A stretch of DNA of 64,000 nt from Paenibacillus sp. OVF10 (GCA_022836915.1 CP094668.1:3906001-3970000); one strand, 5' to 3'; positions 29,636-38,134 are shown, counted from the stretch's first letter. Notes: generated from the sequence alone by a model not told the origin. Program-made: numbers and translations.

Positions 29636-29797
29636 GTTGTCCTCCTTGAATACGTTTCATTGGCTTTCCAATGATCTCTCTTTTAATAAAAGTGACTTGT
29701 CTACTCTATTGATGATAGCTGTTTAAGTTGGTGACTTGCAAGTTAGAGTTCATAGAGAGAGGGAAATAAACATAGCTTGTCAAATCCTGCAGAGCAT

Positions 29798-29825
29798 GAT
29801 ATCGTTGATAACGATTATCAATATC
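29798..29825 (+). promoter_or_regulatory. Fur box
   Basis: TGATAACGATTATCA at 29806-29820 is a 7-1-7 Fur-type inverted repeat, extended by GATATC/AATATC flanks to a 28-bp partial palindrome. It sits 26 bp before the start of an iron-siderophore-binding lipoprotein, so iron-dependent repression is expected. Confidence 0.82.
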
Positions 29826-29845
29826 AACGAAAAGGTGGGTTTATT

Positions 29846-30874
29846 TTGCGTAAACAGATAAAATCAATATGGATCATGATGGCACTCATCTTGCTGATTG
29901 TACTTAGTGCATGTGGTCAGTCTGCCACGAGCAATAGTACAACCGGTGATAGCGCGAATGCAGCTGCGGAGACAGAAACCAAGACGAACTCGGATTCAGC
30001 TTCTTCCGCTGATAAAGCGGCAACTGCCGAAGAGGAACTTGTTACATATCAATCGGATGCAGGCGAAGTACAGGTACCGAAGAATCCTAAGCGCATTATT
30101 GATTTGACATCATTTTCGACAGGCTACTTTGTTGCCCTGGATGCACCGGTAGTTGGCGCTTTATCAGGAGCGATGAACAACAAATATATCAAGGATCAAC
30201 TTGCAGCAGCGGGCACCAGTGATCTGGGTCAAGAGCCTACACCAGAGAAACTAATCAGTTTAAAACCGGACTTATTTATCGTGTACACTGGAACAGAGGG
30301 CATCGACAAGCTGGAGCAGATTGCGCCTGTTGTACAGATTGCATATGGTAAGCGCAATTTCAAGGATCTAATGCTTGAAATGGGTAAGCTCACTAATAGA
30401 GAAGACGCAGCTAAAGCTTGGAATGCTAAATGGGAAGCGAAGATCAACGAACTGAAGCCCAAGGTCCAGGAAGCTGTAGGCGATCGCACCGTTTCCATAC
30501 TGAATCCATACGCCAAAGGATTATTTGTATTCGGTCATAACTATGGTCGAGGCGGTGAAATTATTTACGGGGAGTTTGGTCTCAAGGCACCAGCCAAGGC
30601 CCAAGCTGAAGCGATTGACAGCGGAACTGGATGGGCTTCAATCTCCATGGAACTATTACCGGAGTATGCAGGTGATATCATCTTTACCAGCCCGTGGTCG
30701 GGAGATAAAACTGATCCCAAGATTGTATATGACAATACATTATGGAAGAACTTGCCTGCGGTGAAGGCAAATCATGTGTTCCAGCTTGATCCGACTTCAG
30801 ACTCGTACAACGATCCGTTAACGTTGGAAGGTCAGCTGCAATTTATTTCCGATAGCCTGCTTACCGCGAAGTAA
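29846..30874 (+). CDS. iron-siderophore ABC transporter substrate-binding lipoprotein (orphan)
   Basis: A 342-aa lipoprotein with lipobox VLSAC, a low-complexity Ser/Thr/Ala/Glu linker, then a FhuD/TroA-type bilobal domain (PKRIIDLTSFSTGYFVALDA, PTPEKLISLKPDLFIV, GWASISMELLPEY). It fits the Fe3+-siderophore/hydroxamate binding class. The start is TTG 29846 after AAAGGTGGG; an earlier in-frame codon at 29777 would lie upstream of the Fur box and is rejected. No permease or ATPase gene is adjacent, so it must use a transporter encoded elsewhere. Confidence 0.9.
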   Translation: MRKQIKSIWIMMALILLIVLSACGQSATSNSTTGDSANAAAETETKTNSDSASSADKAATAEEELVTYQSDAGEVQVPKNPKRIIDLTSFSTGYFVALDAPVVGALSGAMNNKYIKDQLAAAGTSDLGQEPTPEKLISLKPDLFIVYTGTEGIDKLEQIAPVVQIAYGKRNFKDLMLEMGKLTNREDAAKAWNAKWEAKINELKPKVQEAVGDRTVSILNPYAKGLFVFGHNYGRGGEIIYGEFGLKAPAKAQAEAIDSGTGWASISMELLPEYAGDIIFTSPWSGDKTDPKIVYDNTLWKNLPAVKANHVFQLDPTSDSYNDPLTLEGQLQFISDSLLTAK

Positions 30875-30901
30875 GATTACTGCATAAATGGTAATACTGG
30901 A

Positions 30902-30947
30902 GCATTTCCAAACATCGTTACAAGATGGGGAAATGCTCTTCTTATGA
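30902..30947 (+). terminator. terminator of the siderophore-binding gene
   Basis: Stem GAGCATTTCC / GGGAAATGCTC with an 18-base loop, then TTCTT. Moderate strength. Confidence 0.65.
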
Positions 30948-31058
30948 GATTAGAATGTTATATACGTCGATCTTGGATGGATTTTGACCAATGTAATTAA
31001 GCTTGATACAATAGGATAACAGCTGATGAACATTAAATATCAAGTGGGGTGATCTAGA

Positions 31059-31484
31059 TTGCAGCAAAAGAGTGAACGTTTGAATGTTTGGTTGGCTTTC
31101 TCTAACATTCATACCCATCTGAACGAGAAGCTGGAACAAGCTCTGCTTCAACAATATGACTTATCTTTGAAGGAATTTTATGTGTTAAACTTCATATATA
31201 ATGCGGAGGGTAAGGAATTACGCCTACAGCAACTTCAAGAACTAGTGGGGTTGAGCCAAAGTGCTACTTCCAGGCTCGTCGTTAGGATGGAAGCCAAAGA
31301 CTGTGGGGCTCTGGAAAGACATGCATGTGAAGATGACCGGCGTGGCATTTACACTCGTATTACGGAGCTTGGAGAGAATAAATACAAGAAAGCACTTCAA
31401 ACGTTTAATCAGGTCTTGCAAACTGAATTGGAACAGGATGGATTTGAGACTCGATTAGAGAACCTCACTAAAGAATTGTTCTAA
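31059..31484 (+). CDS. MarR-family transcriptional regulator
   Basis: A 141-aa MarR regulator with winged helix: LRLQQLQELVGLSQSATSRLVVRMEAKD (recognition helix about residues 62-78) and the wing CEDDRRGIYTRIT. Start TTG 31059 follows AAGTGGGG. It precedes a NAD(P)-binding protein gene with a repressor-like palindrome in its promoter and is one candidate for binding it. One cysteine lies beside the recognition helix and one at the wing, which might be redox-sensitive; this is inference. Confidence 0.87.
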   Translation: MQQKSERLNVWLAFSNIHTHLNEKLEQALLQQYDLSLKEFYVLNFIYNAEGKELRLQQLQELVGLSQSATSRLVVRMEAKDCGALERHACEDDRRGIYTRITELGENKYKKALQTFNQVLQTELEQDGFETRLENLTKELF

Positions 31485-31532
31485 GGCTAGGGTGAATATA
31501 GGGTAATGTAATCATTTACCCTATAAGAAGAC

Positions 31533-31581
31533 TTGACACTCATTAAAATATCCATTAAATTAAATGCATGCGCATGAATTT
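31533..31581 (+). promoter_or_regulatory. sigma-A promoter with downstream 20-bp palindromic operator
   Basis: TTGACA (31533-31538), a 17-bp spacer and TAAATT (31556-31561) form a good promoter. Directly after the -10 lies AAATGCATGCGCATGAATTT (31562-31581), palindromic except for one base pair. A similar site precedes namA at 32720. Confidence 0.72.
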
Positions 31582-31622
31582 AATGTGGATGCGGTGATTC
31601 ATGTATAAAGGAGGTATTGAAC

Positions 31623-32267
31623 ATGAAGGTATTCGTCGTTGGATCAAATGGACAGATTGGTCAACAGCTTATTCATCTTTTGAAGAATAGTGAAGAACAC
31701 ACCGTTCTTGCCATGGTACGAAAACAAGAACAGGTAGATTCATTTGCAGCACAGGGTGTGGAAACGGTGCTTGCCAACTTGGAAGGTACGGTTGACTCAC
31801 TTGTAGCTGCTGCAACGGGTTGTGACGCAATTGTATTTGCAGCTGGCTCTGGTGGTACAACGGGATATGATAAAACACTCCTCATTGATCTGGATGGTGC
31901 CGGGAAAACTATTGAAGCGGCTCAAAAAGCGGGTATTGATCGATTTATCATGGTGAGTGCGATCCAAGCCAATAATCGTGAGAACTGGCATGATAACACC
32001 CTTCCATATTATGCAGCGAAGCACTATGCTGATAAATTGTTAGAGATCAGTGGATTAACATATACCATTATACGTCCAGGGATTCTAATGAATGAACCAG
32101 GAACAGGTAAAGTTTCTGCTGCCGAGAATATCACAACCGGTAACATTGCTCGTGAAGATGTAGCTCATGTGATTTTGGCCAGTTTGAGTGAGAAGAATAC
32201 CTACAAGCGTTCATTTGATCTAATCGCTGGTGAGGATACAATATCTGAGGCATTGATTAGGCTTTGA
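31623..32267 (+). CDS. NAD(P)-binding SDR-like protein (YhfK/YwnB type)
   Basis: A 214-aa atypical short-chain dehydrogenase/NmrA-like protein with Rossmann motif VFVVGSNGQIGQQLI at the N-terminus, SAIQANNRENW, and the YYAAKHYADKLLEISGLTYTIIRPG helix with YxxxK. Such proteins (B. subtilis YhfK, YwnB) are thought to act on small carbonyls or as redox sensors; the substrate is unknown. ATG 31623 follows AAAGGAGGT. Its promoter carries the palindrome shared with namA, tying both genes to one repressor. Confidence 0.85.
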   Translation: MKVFVVGSNGQIGQQLIHLLKNSEEHTVLAMVRKQEQVDSFAAQGVETVLANLEGTVDSLVAAATGCDAIVFAAGSGGTTGYDKTLLIDLDGAGKTIEAAQKAGIDRFIMVSAIQANNRENWHDNTLPYYAAKHYADKLLEISGLTYTIIRPGILMNEPGTGKVSAAENITTGNIAREDVAHVILASLSEKNTYKRSFDLIAGEDTISEALIRL

Positions 32268-32318
32268 TGCAAAACAAAATTTTCGACGATATGAGAAGAG
32301 TTAAGAGAGGGCTTTACA

Positions 32319-32663
32319 ATGATTATGTTGATGCTTTTGACCTTCATATTAGGTATCTTCATCGTTGTACGTCAATTTTGGCCACTGCGCAACCTTGAAT
32401 ATATAGATTATCAAGTATTTCTCAGACATGAGCGTGATTTTCGGCAGTATAAAGTGATTGATATTCGAGATGCGACGGATTATATGGCTAATCCTACTCC
32501 GGATACGATTAACATCTCACTGGGACGCCTTGCTTTCACATGGGAAAAATACCTTCTTCGAGAAGATAACGTAATTATAATGTCACCTGGTATGCTTAAA
32601 TCCAAAAAGGCTGTCCGTATTTTGCGAAAGCATGGATTTGAATGTCTTTATGTGATGAAGTAA
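32319..32663 (+). CDS. membrane-anchored rhodanese-like protein without active-site Cys
   Basis: A 114-aa protein: one N-terminal membrane helix (MLMLLTFILGIFIVVRQF), then a rhodanese fold (KVIDIRDATDYMANPTPDTINISLG). The loop that should hold the catalytic cysteine reads IIMSPGMLKSKKAV, with serine or proline at that place, so sulfur transfer by the usual route is unlikely. Rhodanese domains of this sort may act as binding or regulatory modules. It lies 52 bp after the SDR-like gene and is probably co-transcribed. Confidence 0.75.
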   Translation: MIMLMLLTFILGIFIVVRQFWPLRNLEYIDYQVFLRHERDFRQYKVIDIRDATDYMANPTPDTINISLGRLAFTWEKYLLREDNVIIMSPGMLKSKKAVRILRKHGFECLYVMK

Positions 32664-32718
32664 AAGTTAAATGTGAGTTCTAAATCATACGGAGTTATTA
32701 ATTGTAGGCATTGATTCG

Positions 32719-32738
32719 ATGCTTGCGCATGCATTTTT
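32719..32738. promoter_or_regulatory. palindromic operator upstream of namA
   Basis: CGATGCTTGCGCATGCATTT at 32719-32738, a second copy of the site at 31562-31581 (the core ATGC-TGCGCATG agrees). It lies about 35 bp before the namA start. A TATTAT -10-like box follows immediately but the -35 is unclear. Confidence 0.55.
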
Positions 32739-32771
32739 ATTATACGTGATTCATGAAAAGGGAGTTTTATT

Positions 32772-33797
32772 TTGTTGACAGATTTGTTTAGTCCATATTC
32801 TTTTAAAAGCCTAGAGCTTAAAAACCGTGTCGTAATGGCTCCAATGTGCCAATATTCAGTTGAGCAAAAAGATGGTATTGCAACAGATTGGCATTATATG
32901 CACTACGTTAGTCGTGCCGTGGGAGGAACAGGTCTCATTATCATTGAAATGACAGATGTGGAACCGGATGGCCGGATCTCAGATTATGATCTTGGACTGT
33001 GGTCGGATGAACAGATCCCAGCTCTGAAGCGGATCGTCGATGCGTGTCACAGTTATGGTGCCAAGGTCGGTATTCAGATTGCTCATGCGGGCCGCAAAGC
33101 AGAAGATGCCGAAGTTCCAGTTGCTCCATCCGCGATCGCCTTTGATGAGAATTCCAAGCAACCTAGAGCGCTCACAACGGATGAAGTTAAAGGAATGGTT
33201 GAAAAATTCCGGAGTGCTGTAGCTCGTGCTGTAAAAGCGGGCTTTGATACAATTGAGATTCATGGTGCACATGGTTACTTAATTCATCAATTCCATTCTC
33301 CACTAACAAACAAGCGAGAAGATGAATATGGTCAAGATTTAACTTTATTCGGCCGGGAGATTATTCAGGCTGCGAAGGCAGAGATGCCCGAGGATATGCC
33401 CTTGATGATGCGTATTTCAGCCAAAGAATATGTAGAAGGTGGCTATGGCATTAACGAAAGTTCCGAGTTTGCCAAAGCATATAAAGAGGCAGGCGTTGAC
33501 GTATTTGACATCTCATCTGGTGGCGAGGGACCTATTGCTGCATGGGGCAGACCAGGAACTCATGCGGCATATCAAGTACCTCTCGCTAAAGCAATCAAAG
33601 AGGCTCTTGATGTGCCCGTGATTGCTGTTGGAAGACTCGATGATCCTACGTTGGCAAATGCAGTCATCGGAAACGAAGAAGCTGATCTCGTTGCAGTCGG
33701 CAGAGGTCTGTTAAGAAATCCTTACTGGGCCTTGGAAGCTGCGTCTGCTTTGCGTAAGGCAACGGACGTTCCAAAACAATATACGACTGGTTTTTAA
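32772..33797 (+). CDS. namA: NADPH dehydrogenase NamA (old yellow enzyme, YqjM)
   Basis: An FMN-dependent ene-reductase that reduces alpha,beta-unsaturated aldehydes, ketones and nitro compounds with NADPH; part of the electrophile response in Bacillus. The 341-aa protein has normal length. It shows MAPMCQYS with the redox-tuning cysteine near residue 26, QIAHAGRKA, EIHGAHGYLIHQFHSPLTN with the catalytic His pair, and AVGRGLLRNPYW at the phosphate site. Start TTG 32772 or TTG 32775 after GGGAG. Closest to the YqjM class by these motifs. Confidence 0.95.
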   Translation: MLTDLFSPYSFKSLELKNRVVMAPMCQYSVEQKDGIATDWHYMHYVSRAVGGTGLIIIEMTDVEPDGRISDYDLGLWSDEQIPALKRIVDACHSYGAKVGIQIAHAGRKAEDAEVPVAPSAIAFDENSKQPRALTTDEVKGMVEKFRSAVARAVKAGFDTIEIHGAHGYLIHQFHSPLTNKREDEYGQDLTLFGREIIQAAKAEMPEDMPLMMRISAKEYVEGGYGINESSEFAKAYKEAGVDVFDISSGGEGPIAAWGRPGTHAAYQVPLAKAIKEALDVPVIAVGRLDDPTLANAVIGNEEADLVAVGRGLLRNPYWALEAASALRKATDVPKQYTTGF

Positions 33798-33843
33798 TTA
33801 TTGATAATTTAACGATTAATGATCTTCATTAATACATGAATAA

Positions 33844-33880
33844 GAAAGGACTCCTCTGACAAAACAGAAGGAGTCCTTTC
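33844..33880 (+). terminator. terminator of namA
   Basis: Stem AAAGGACTCCT / AGGAGTCCTTT with loop CTGACAAAACAGA, ending TTTC; works in either direction between the convergent namA and AraC genes. Confidence 0.82.
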
Positions 33881-33926
33881 TGCGGTTAACAAGCAAGATG
33901 AAGGAACGATACTAACCAGTAACCAG

Positions 33927-34850
33927 TCAAGAGATGGTAGTCGTTTCATCGGCTCTGCCTCTCAAGCGTTTAATATCTTCTCTGGGCGGATATCCGAACA
34001 TACGAGAATATTCACGACTGAATTGGGAAGGACTCTCGTAACCTACCTGAAATGCTACATCTGCTGCATCGGTGGATTTGGATAATAACAAGCGGCGAGC
34101 TTCTTGCAGCCTCAGTTGTTTTTGAAACTGAATCGGGCTCATGGCAGTCACTTCTTTAAAGTGTCTGTGCAGCGAAGCAGTACTCATATTCGCCAAATCC
34201 GCCAGATCCTCGACCCGAAAATTTTTATCAGAGTGATTCATAATATATTCAATAACGTCTCTGATTCGATAGGTATGGCTGCCCTCCATGGTAGCTTGTT
34301 CCAGGGCAATCCCATGTGGGCCTTTCAGAACTTTATAGAGAATTTCCTTTTTGAACAAAGGAGCGAGTAGTGGAATATCTTCCGAATGATCTTCCAACAA
34401 ACGGGCTAACCTGATGACTGCATCCAGCAGAGATGGCTCGGCTTGGCTGACAAACATCGCACGTCTCGTCGTTTTCCGCGGTCTTGCTGGGAAATCGGAA
34501 TGGTTCAATACTTCCAGAATCTCACTGGATGTGAATTCAAGTTTCAGCGCCAGATAGGGAGCCTCAGACGAGGCTTGAATCACTTGTCCACTAACCGGCA
34601 AGTCAACGGTTGCCACGATATAACTTCCTGGACCATACCGGAAACGATCCTGTCCCAGCAGGACCTCTTTTTCACCCTGAACGATAATGCAAAAGGATGG
34701 TTCATTCACTCTAAATATAGGTTCAGTAACGACGGATTCGCGGATTAAAAATAATGAGGGGATAGCCGTAGGGTGCACCCCGTCCTTGTCAGACAAACGG
34801 TCAATGAGTGTGGCTAATTCGTTTTGTTGTTCGTGTATTTGATCAGACAT
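33927..34850 (-). CDS. AraC-family regulator with N-terminal cupin domain (AraC_N)
   Basis: A 307-aa regulator. The N-terminal half (FRVNEPSFCIIVQGEKEVLLG, YGPGSYIVATVDLPVSGQV) is the AraC_N/YqhC-like cupin; the C-terminal half has two HTH motifs (FRVEDLADLANMSTASLHRHF and AADVAFQVGYESPSQFSREY). The start at ATG 34850 follows AAAGGAGAA; the frame extends upstream to 34943 without support. YqhC-type regulators control aldehyde reductases and sense carbonyls, which suits the neighbouring oxidoreductase genes, but its target is not proven. It is divergent from the tetR gene at 35140. Confidence 0.87.
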   Translation of the reverse strand: MSDQIHEQQNELATLIDRLSDKDGVHPTAIPSLFLIRESVVTEPIFRVNEPSFCIIVQGEKEVLLGQDRFRYGPGSYIVATVDLPVSGQVIQASSEAPYLALKLEFTSSEILEVLNHSDFPARPRKTTRRAMFVSQAEPSLLDAVIRLARLLEDHSEDIPLLAPLFKKEILYKVLKGPHGIALEQATMEGSHTYRIRDVIEYIMNHSDKNFRVEDLADLANMSTASLHRHFKEVTAMSPIQFQKQLRLQEARRLLLSKSTDAADVAFQVGYESPSQFSREYSRMFGYPPREDIKRLRGRADETTTIS

Positions 34851-34987
34851 ACGTAGTTCTCCTTTTTCGACACAACATAATAAGTTACATTCTATCGTAT
34901 ATAGACCCTGGGCGGTAGAAAACGGATAGGAATAGGCAAACATTTGATGTGAATGGATAAGACATGCTGATTGTTGGTTACATATTC

Positions 34988-35021
34988 ACAAGTACACAGG
35001 TCATGATATACAACAAGTACA
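34988..35021. repeat. direct repeat in the araC/tetR divergent region
   Basis: ACAAGTACA occurs at 34988-34996 and 35013-35021, 25 bp apart (about 2.5 turns), within the region between two divergent regulators. It could be an AraC half-site pair; no more can be said. Confidence 0.35.
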
Positions 35022-35091
35022 GAAGATATACACTTACGGATCAGCTAATACATGATCAGATGAGAATGAAAAGAGGTATCTGCATCTTTTA

Positions 35092-35121
35092 TTTACTGAT
35101 CGTTCCCGATGTGTTAGATTG
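35092..35121 (+). promoter_or_regulatory. tetR promoter/operator, duplicated at 44158
   Basis: A TTTACT -35, 17-bp spacer and TAGATT -10. The spacer holds GATCGTTCCCGATGTGT. The whole 30-bp block recurs at 44158-44187 with one mismatch, before an SDR gene. This looks like one TetR operator embedded in two promoters. Confidence 0.72.
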
Positions 35122-35139
35122 ATTTTAGGAGGAAGTCGA

Positions 35140-35717
35140 ATGGCTAGAAGTAAAGAGTTTGAAGTGAACGAAGTGTTGGATAAAGCAATGAAGATCTTCT
35201 GGGAACAAGGTTACGAGAAAACGTCGATGAGTGACCTGGTTGAGCATATGGGAATTCATCGCAGAAGTATATATGATACATTTGACGACAAACATTCGCT
35301 GTTCTTGCAGGCAATGGATCGTTACAGCGGTAAGGTCAGCACCACATTACTTGCAGAAATCAAGGCATCCAAGACGGCAGTGGAAGCACTGCATAAAATT
35401 TTCGATGTTATGATCAGTGAAGCAGAGGATACACCATCGGGTTGCTTGATCGTGAACTCGGCGGTAGAGTTAGGCACACGTGATCCGGACGTGGACACCC
35501 GATCTCTTGAATCGTTTAGCGAAGCTGAGCGAATGTTCGAGCAGATTATTCAATGGGGACAGCGGGAGGAGAATTCTCCTCTGATCATGATGCGAAGGAA
35601 ATGGCAGAGTACCTGCACAATATTTCCGTTGGCATCAGAGCCATGGCGAGAACCTCGACCGATAAGGAAAAATTAAACCGGATTATCGATGTATCGATGA
35701 AACTTTTGGAGAAATGA
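35140..35717 (+). CDS. TetR-family regulator (frameshifted)
   Basis: About 192 aa after repair. N-terminal HTH TSMSDLVEHMGIHRRSIYDTF (about residues 28-48) and the C-terminal domain with GCLIVNSAVELGTRDPDV of the YxaF/LmrA-like group. ATG 35140 follows TTAGGAGGAAG. The frame breaks near GG 35568-35569; one more G restores REGEFSSDHDAKEMAEYLHNI and ends at TGA 35715-35717. Members of this group often control quinone or antibiotic-response genes. Its promoter is duplicated before the SDR gene at 44267, so that gene is the best candidate target. Confidence 0.86.
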
Positions 35718-35736
35718 TGAGCAGAGACGTACCCAT

Positions 35737-35780
35737 AAAAGTAGCTTGAAATCCGTTAGAGGACTTCAAGCTACTTTTTT
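35737..35780 (+). terminator. terminator of tetR
   Basis: Stem AAAAGTAGCTTGAA / TTCAAGCTACTTTT with a 16-base loop and T6; also usable for the convergent merR gene. Confidence 0.87.
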
Positions 35781-35812
35781 GTCGCTAATTTTAGAAAAGA
35801 AAGCTTAAACCA

Positions 35813-36226
35813 TCAATTGGTGATGGCATTTTCTATCGGTTTAATTTTATGAATCTCTTCGGTCCCAGCCTCCAAAGCTGTTTCATAGTAGGAGCGTTTG
35901 TGCTCGATGACTTCCATAGTTCTTCTTAGTTCCTCCATTTGTGCTTCCACAATAGCTTTTCGCTCCGTAAACATGTCATATCTTTGCTTCAGTGTGGAGT
36001 CCCCTTCAGAGCACCATACAATGAAGTCCTTAATGTCTTTAATAGGCATCCCGGTCAGCTTCAGACATTGAATGATCTTTAAAAAGTCGATGTCTGAATC
36101 TTTGAACAACCGTGTTCCGCTCGTAGTACGTTCTACAAAAGGCATGAGTCCTTCCTTATCATAGTAACGCAATGTATATACCGTAAGGTCTAATTTTTTG
36201 GCAACTTCACCGATTGAATAGGGCAT
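35813..36226 (-). CDS. MerR-family regulator (AdhR/NmlR-like)
   Basis: A 137-aa MerR regulator: N-terminal winged HTH (YSIGEVAKKLDLTVYTLRYYD, KEGLMPFVERTTSGTRLF) and a long coiled-coil dimerisation helix (FTERKAIVEAQMEELRRTME). A single cysteine (residue about 87, IVWCSEGDST) falls where AdhR/NmlR proteins carry their reactive cysteine. It is divergent from a zinc alcohol dehydrogenase gene whose promoter has a long spacer with a central dyad, the classic MerR target. Aldehyde-sensing control is inferred. Confidence 0.88.
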   Translation of the reverse strand: MPYSIGEVAKKLDLTVYTLRYYDKEGLMPFVERTTSGTRLFKDSDIDFLKIIQCLKLTGMPIKDIKDFIVWCSEGDSTLKQRYDMFTERKAIVEAQMEELRRTMEVIEHKRSYYETALEAGTEEIHKIKPIENAITN

Positions 36227-36257
36227 TTAGAATGAATTCCTTTCTACTTGGGGTAGA

Positions 36258-36275
36258 CCTCGAGTTAACTCTAGG
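36258..36275. promoter_or_regulatory. MerR site proximal to merR
   Basis: CCTCGAGTTAACTCTAGG, a palindrome with one mismatched pair, 32 bp before the merR start. It matches the site in the adh promoter and suggests autoregulation. Confidence 0.62.
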
Positions 36276-36352
36276 ATTGATCCGAGTGAATTCTAACATG
36301 TTGGATAACTGGATGTCAAAGTAGGTTGGAGATAAAAAAATAAGATAAACAT

Positions 36353-36382
36353 TTGACCTAGAGTTAACTAGAGGGGTAAGAT
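36353..36382 (+). promoter_or_regulatory. MerR-type promoter of the alcohol dehydrogenase gene
   Basis: TTGACC (36353-36358), 18-bp spacer, TAAGAT (36377-36382). The dyad CCTAGAGTTAACTAGAGG at 36357-36374 fills the spacer, the arrangement that MerR activators twist to allow transcription. Confidence 0.7.
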
Positions 36383-36417
36383 AACTTTGAACTTTAAATT
36401 ACTAGGAGGTTATCCCA

Positions 36418-37457
36418 TTGATTATAGCTAAAGCCAGAGCCGTTGACGGACCAGACCAACAATTCAGAAGTGCTGAAATTAAACGACGTGATCTGGATAC
36501 CAATGATGTATTAATCGAGATTAAATATGCCGGTATCTGCCATTCTGACATCCATACTGCCCACGGTGAATGGGGTCCTGTGAATTATCCACTCGTTCCT
36601 GGACACGAGATTGCCGGGATTGTAACCGATGTAGGAACTGGAGTCTCCAAATATAAGGTTGGTGACCGAGTAGGGGTCGGATGTATGGTGGACTCTTGTG
36701 GTGAATGTGTTAACTGTCGCAAAGGTGAAGAGCAATACTGTCTCAAAGGAAATATTCAAACTTACGCTGGAGTAGACAAATACGGTGAGCCTACGCAAGG
36801 TGGATATTCAACTCATATTGTTGTCGTAGAGGATTTCGTCGTTCGCATCCCTGATAACATTGCACTGGATGCTGCTGCACCTTTGCTGTGTGCCGGTATT
36901 ACGACGTATTCACCACTTCATCACTGGGGAGCTGGCCCAGGTAAGAAGGTTGCCGTTGTAGGTATGGGTGGTCTAGGTCATATGGCTGTTAAAATTGCAC
37001 ATGCGATGGGCGCGGAAGTAACGGTTCTCTCCCAATCCTTGAGCAAAAAGAAGATGGACTGCAATTTGGTGCAGATCACTACTTTGCCACAAGTGAACCG
37101 GAAACATTCGAGAAACTTGCAGGCACATTTGATCTGATGATTAACACAGTAAGTGCGAATATTGATATTAACGCTTATTTCTCCCTGCTCACGCTGGATG
37201 GTACACTCGTGAACGTGGGTGCTCCTGCAGAGCCTTTAGCTGTTAACGTATTTTCTCTTATTGGTCATCGCCGTTCATTCGCAGGATCCATGATTGGTGG
37301 CATTCGTGAGACGCAGGAAATGCTCGATTTCTGTGCAGAACATGATATTGCACCTAACATTGAGGTCATCTCCGCCGATCAGATTGACGAAGCATACAAA
37401 CGTGTATTGGCTTCCGACGTGAAATATCGCTTTGTTATTGATAACAGCACAATCTAA
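36418..37457 (+). CDS. zinc-dependent alcohol dehydrogenase (AdhA/CAD-like, frameshifted)
   Basis: A medium-chain NAD(P)-linked alcohol/aldehyde dehydrogenase of about 346 aa. Catalytic zinc motif [15 protein letters not shown] and GHEIAGIV; structural zinc cysteines in [15 protein letters not shown]; Rossmann motif [12 protein letters not shown]. The frame breaks at the A5 run 37045-37049; six A restore [15 protein letters not shown] and join the C-terminal part starting at 37137. TTG 36418 follows TAGGAGGTTATCCC. The divergent MerR gene and its dyad promoter suggest induction by aldehydes such as formaldehyde or methylglyoxal, as for B. subtilis adhA; that is by analogy. Confidence 0.9.
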
Positions 37458-37485
37458 GTGTGTAATAGTGATAGTTAAAGATAGA

Positions 37486-37520
37486 AGAAAGCAGCTGCCG
37501 CCAAGGTCAGCTGCTTTTTG
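37486..37520 (+). terminator. terminator of adh
   Basis: Stem AAAGCAGCTG / CAGCTGCTTT followed by TTG and further T-rich sequence. Confidence 0.8.
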
Positions 37521-37626
37521 CTTTTCAGTTTGTTAATTGCTGATCATTCTACAACCCGCGCCCTTTTCGCAACGAACAGAAGTGGCATACGTCTAATAAC
37601 TAGATGAAAAAAATGAAAGGAGTGGA

Positions 37627-38109
37627 ATGAGAAAGATGAAAGCATCATTTTCACATCAGCCTGAAGGGTACGAATGTCCATTTTGTCGTATTTGGGGTAT
37701 CGAGCGACCTGATCAGGGAACAAAACAAAGGGATATCATCTATCAGAATGAAAAGGTAACGGCATTTATAGCAGGCAAATGGTGGCCAAACAATAAAGGA
37801 CATGTTCTTATTATTCCGAATCAACATTTCGAGAACATCTTTGAACTCCCTGCGGATTACGCTGTTGAAATTCACCGCGCGGCTCAGCTTACAGCATTTG
37901 CAATGAAAAGTACATATGGATGTGATGGGATTTCGACACGGCAACATAATGAACCTGCTGGCAATCAAGACGTGTGGCATTATCATCTGCATGTTTATCC
38001 TAGATACGTGAATGATCAATTGTATCTGACAAATGGTTCTCAATCCGATCCAGATGAGCGCGCTTTCTATGCTGATCAGTTGCGTTCTTGGATAAAGGAA
38101 AACATTTAA
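37627..38109 (+). CDS. HIT-family protein
   Basis: A 160-aa histidine-triad hydrolase or nucleotidyl transferase. The triad is HYHLHVYPR near residue 122, and the N-terminal YECPFCRIWG adds a zinc-type CxxC. HIT proteins cleave nucleotide-phosphate conjugates such as dinucleoside polyphosphates; the exact substrate is unknown. ATG 37627 follows GAAAGGAGTG. It is monocistronic, between two terminators. Confidence 0.88.
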   Translation: MRKMKASFSHQPEGYECPFCRIWGIERPDQGTKQRDIIYQNEKVTAFIAGKWWPNNKGHVLIIPNQHFENIFELPADYAVEIHRAAQLTAFAMKSTYGCDGISTRQHNEPAGNQDVWHYHLHVYPRYVNDQLYLTNGSQSDPDERAFYADQLRSWIKENI

Positions 38110-38113
38110 AGTC

Positions 38114-38134
38114 TAGCAGGCTGCTCTTTTTTTG
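38114..38134 (+). terminator. terminator of the HIT gene
   Basis: Short stem AGCA / TGCT in TAGCAGGCTGCTC, followed by T7. Weak stem but strong U-tract. Confidence 0.6.

Noticed and set aside
29777..29845. Upstream start at 29777 for the siderophore-binding protein
   Set aside because: It would place the Fur box inside the coding sequence and precede the signal peptide with 23 polar residues; TTG 29846 has a ribosome site.
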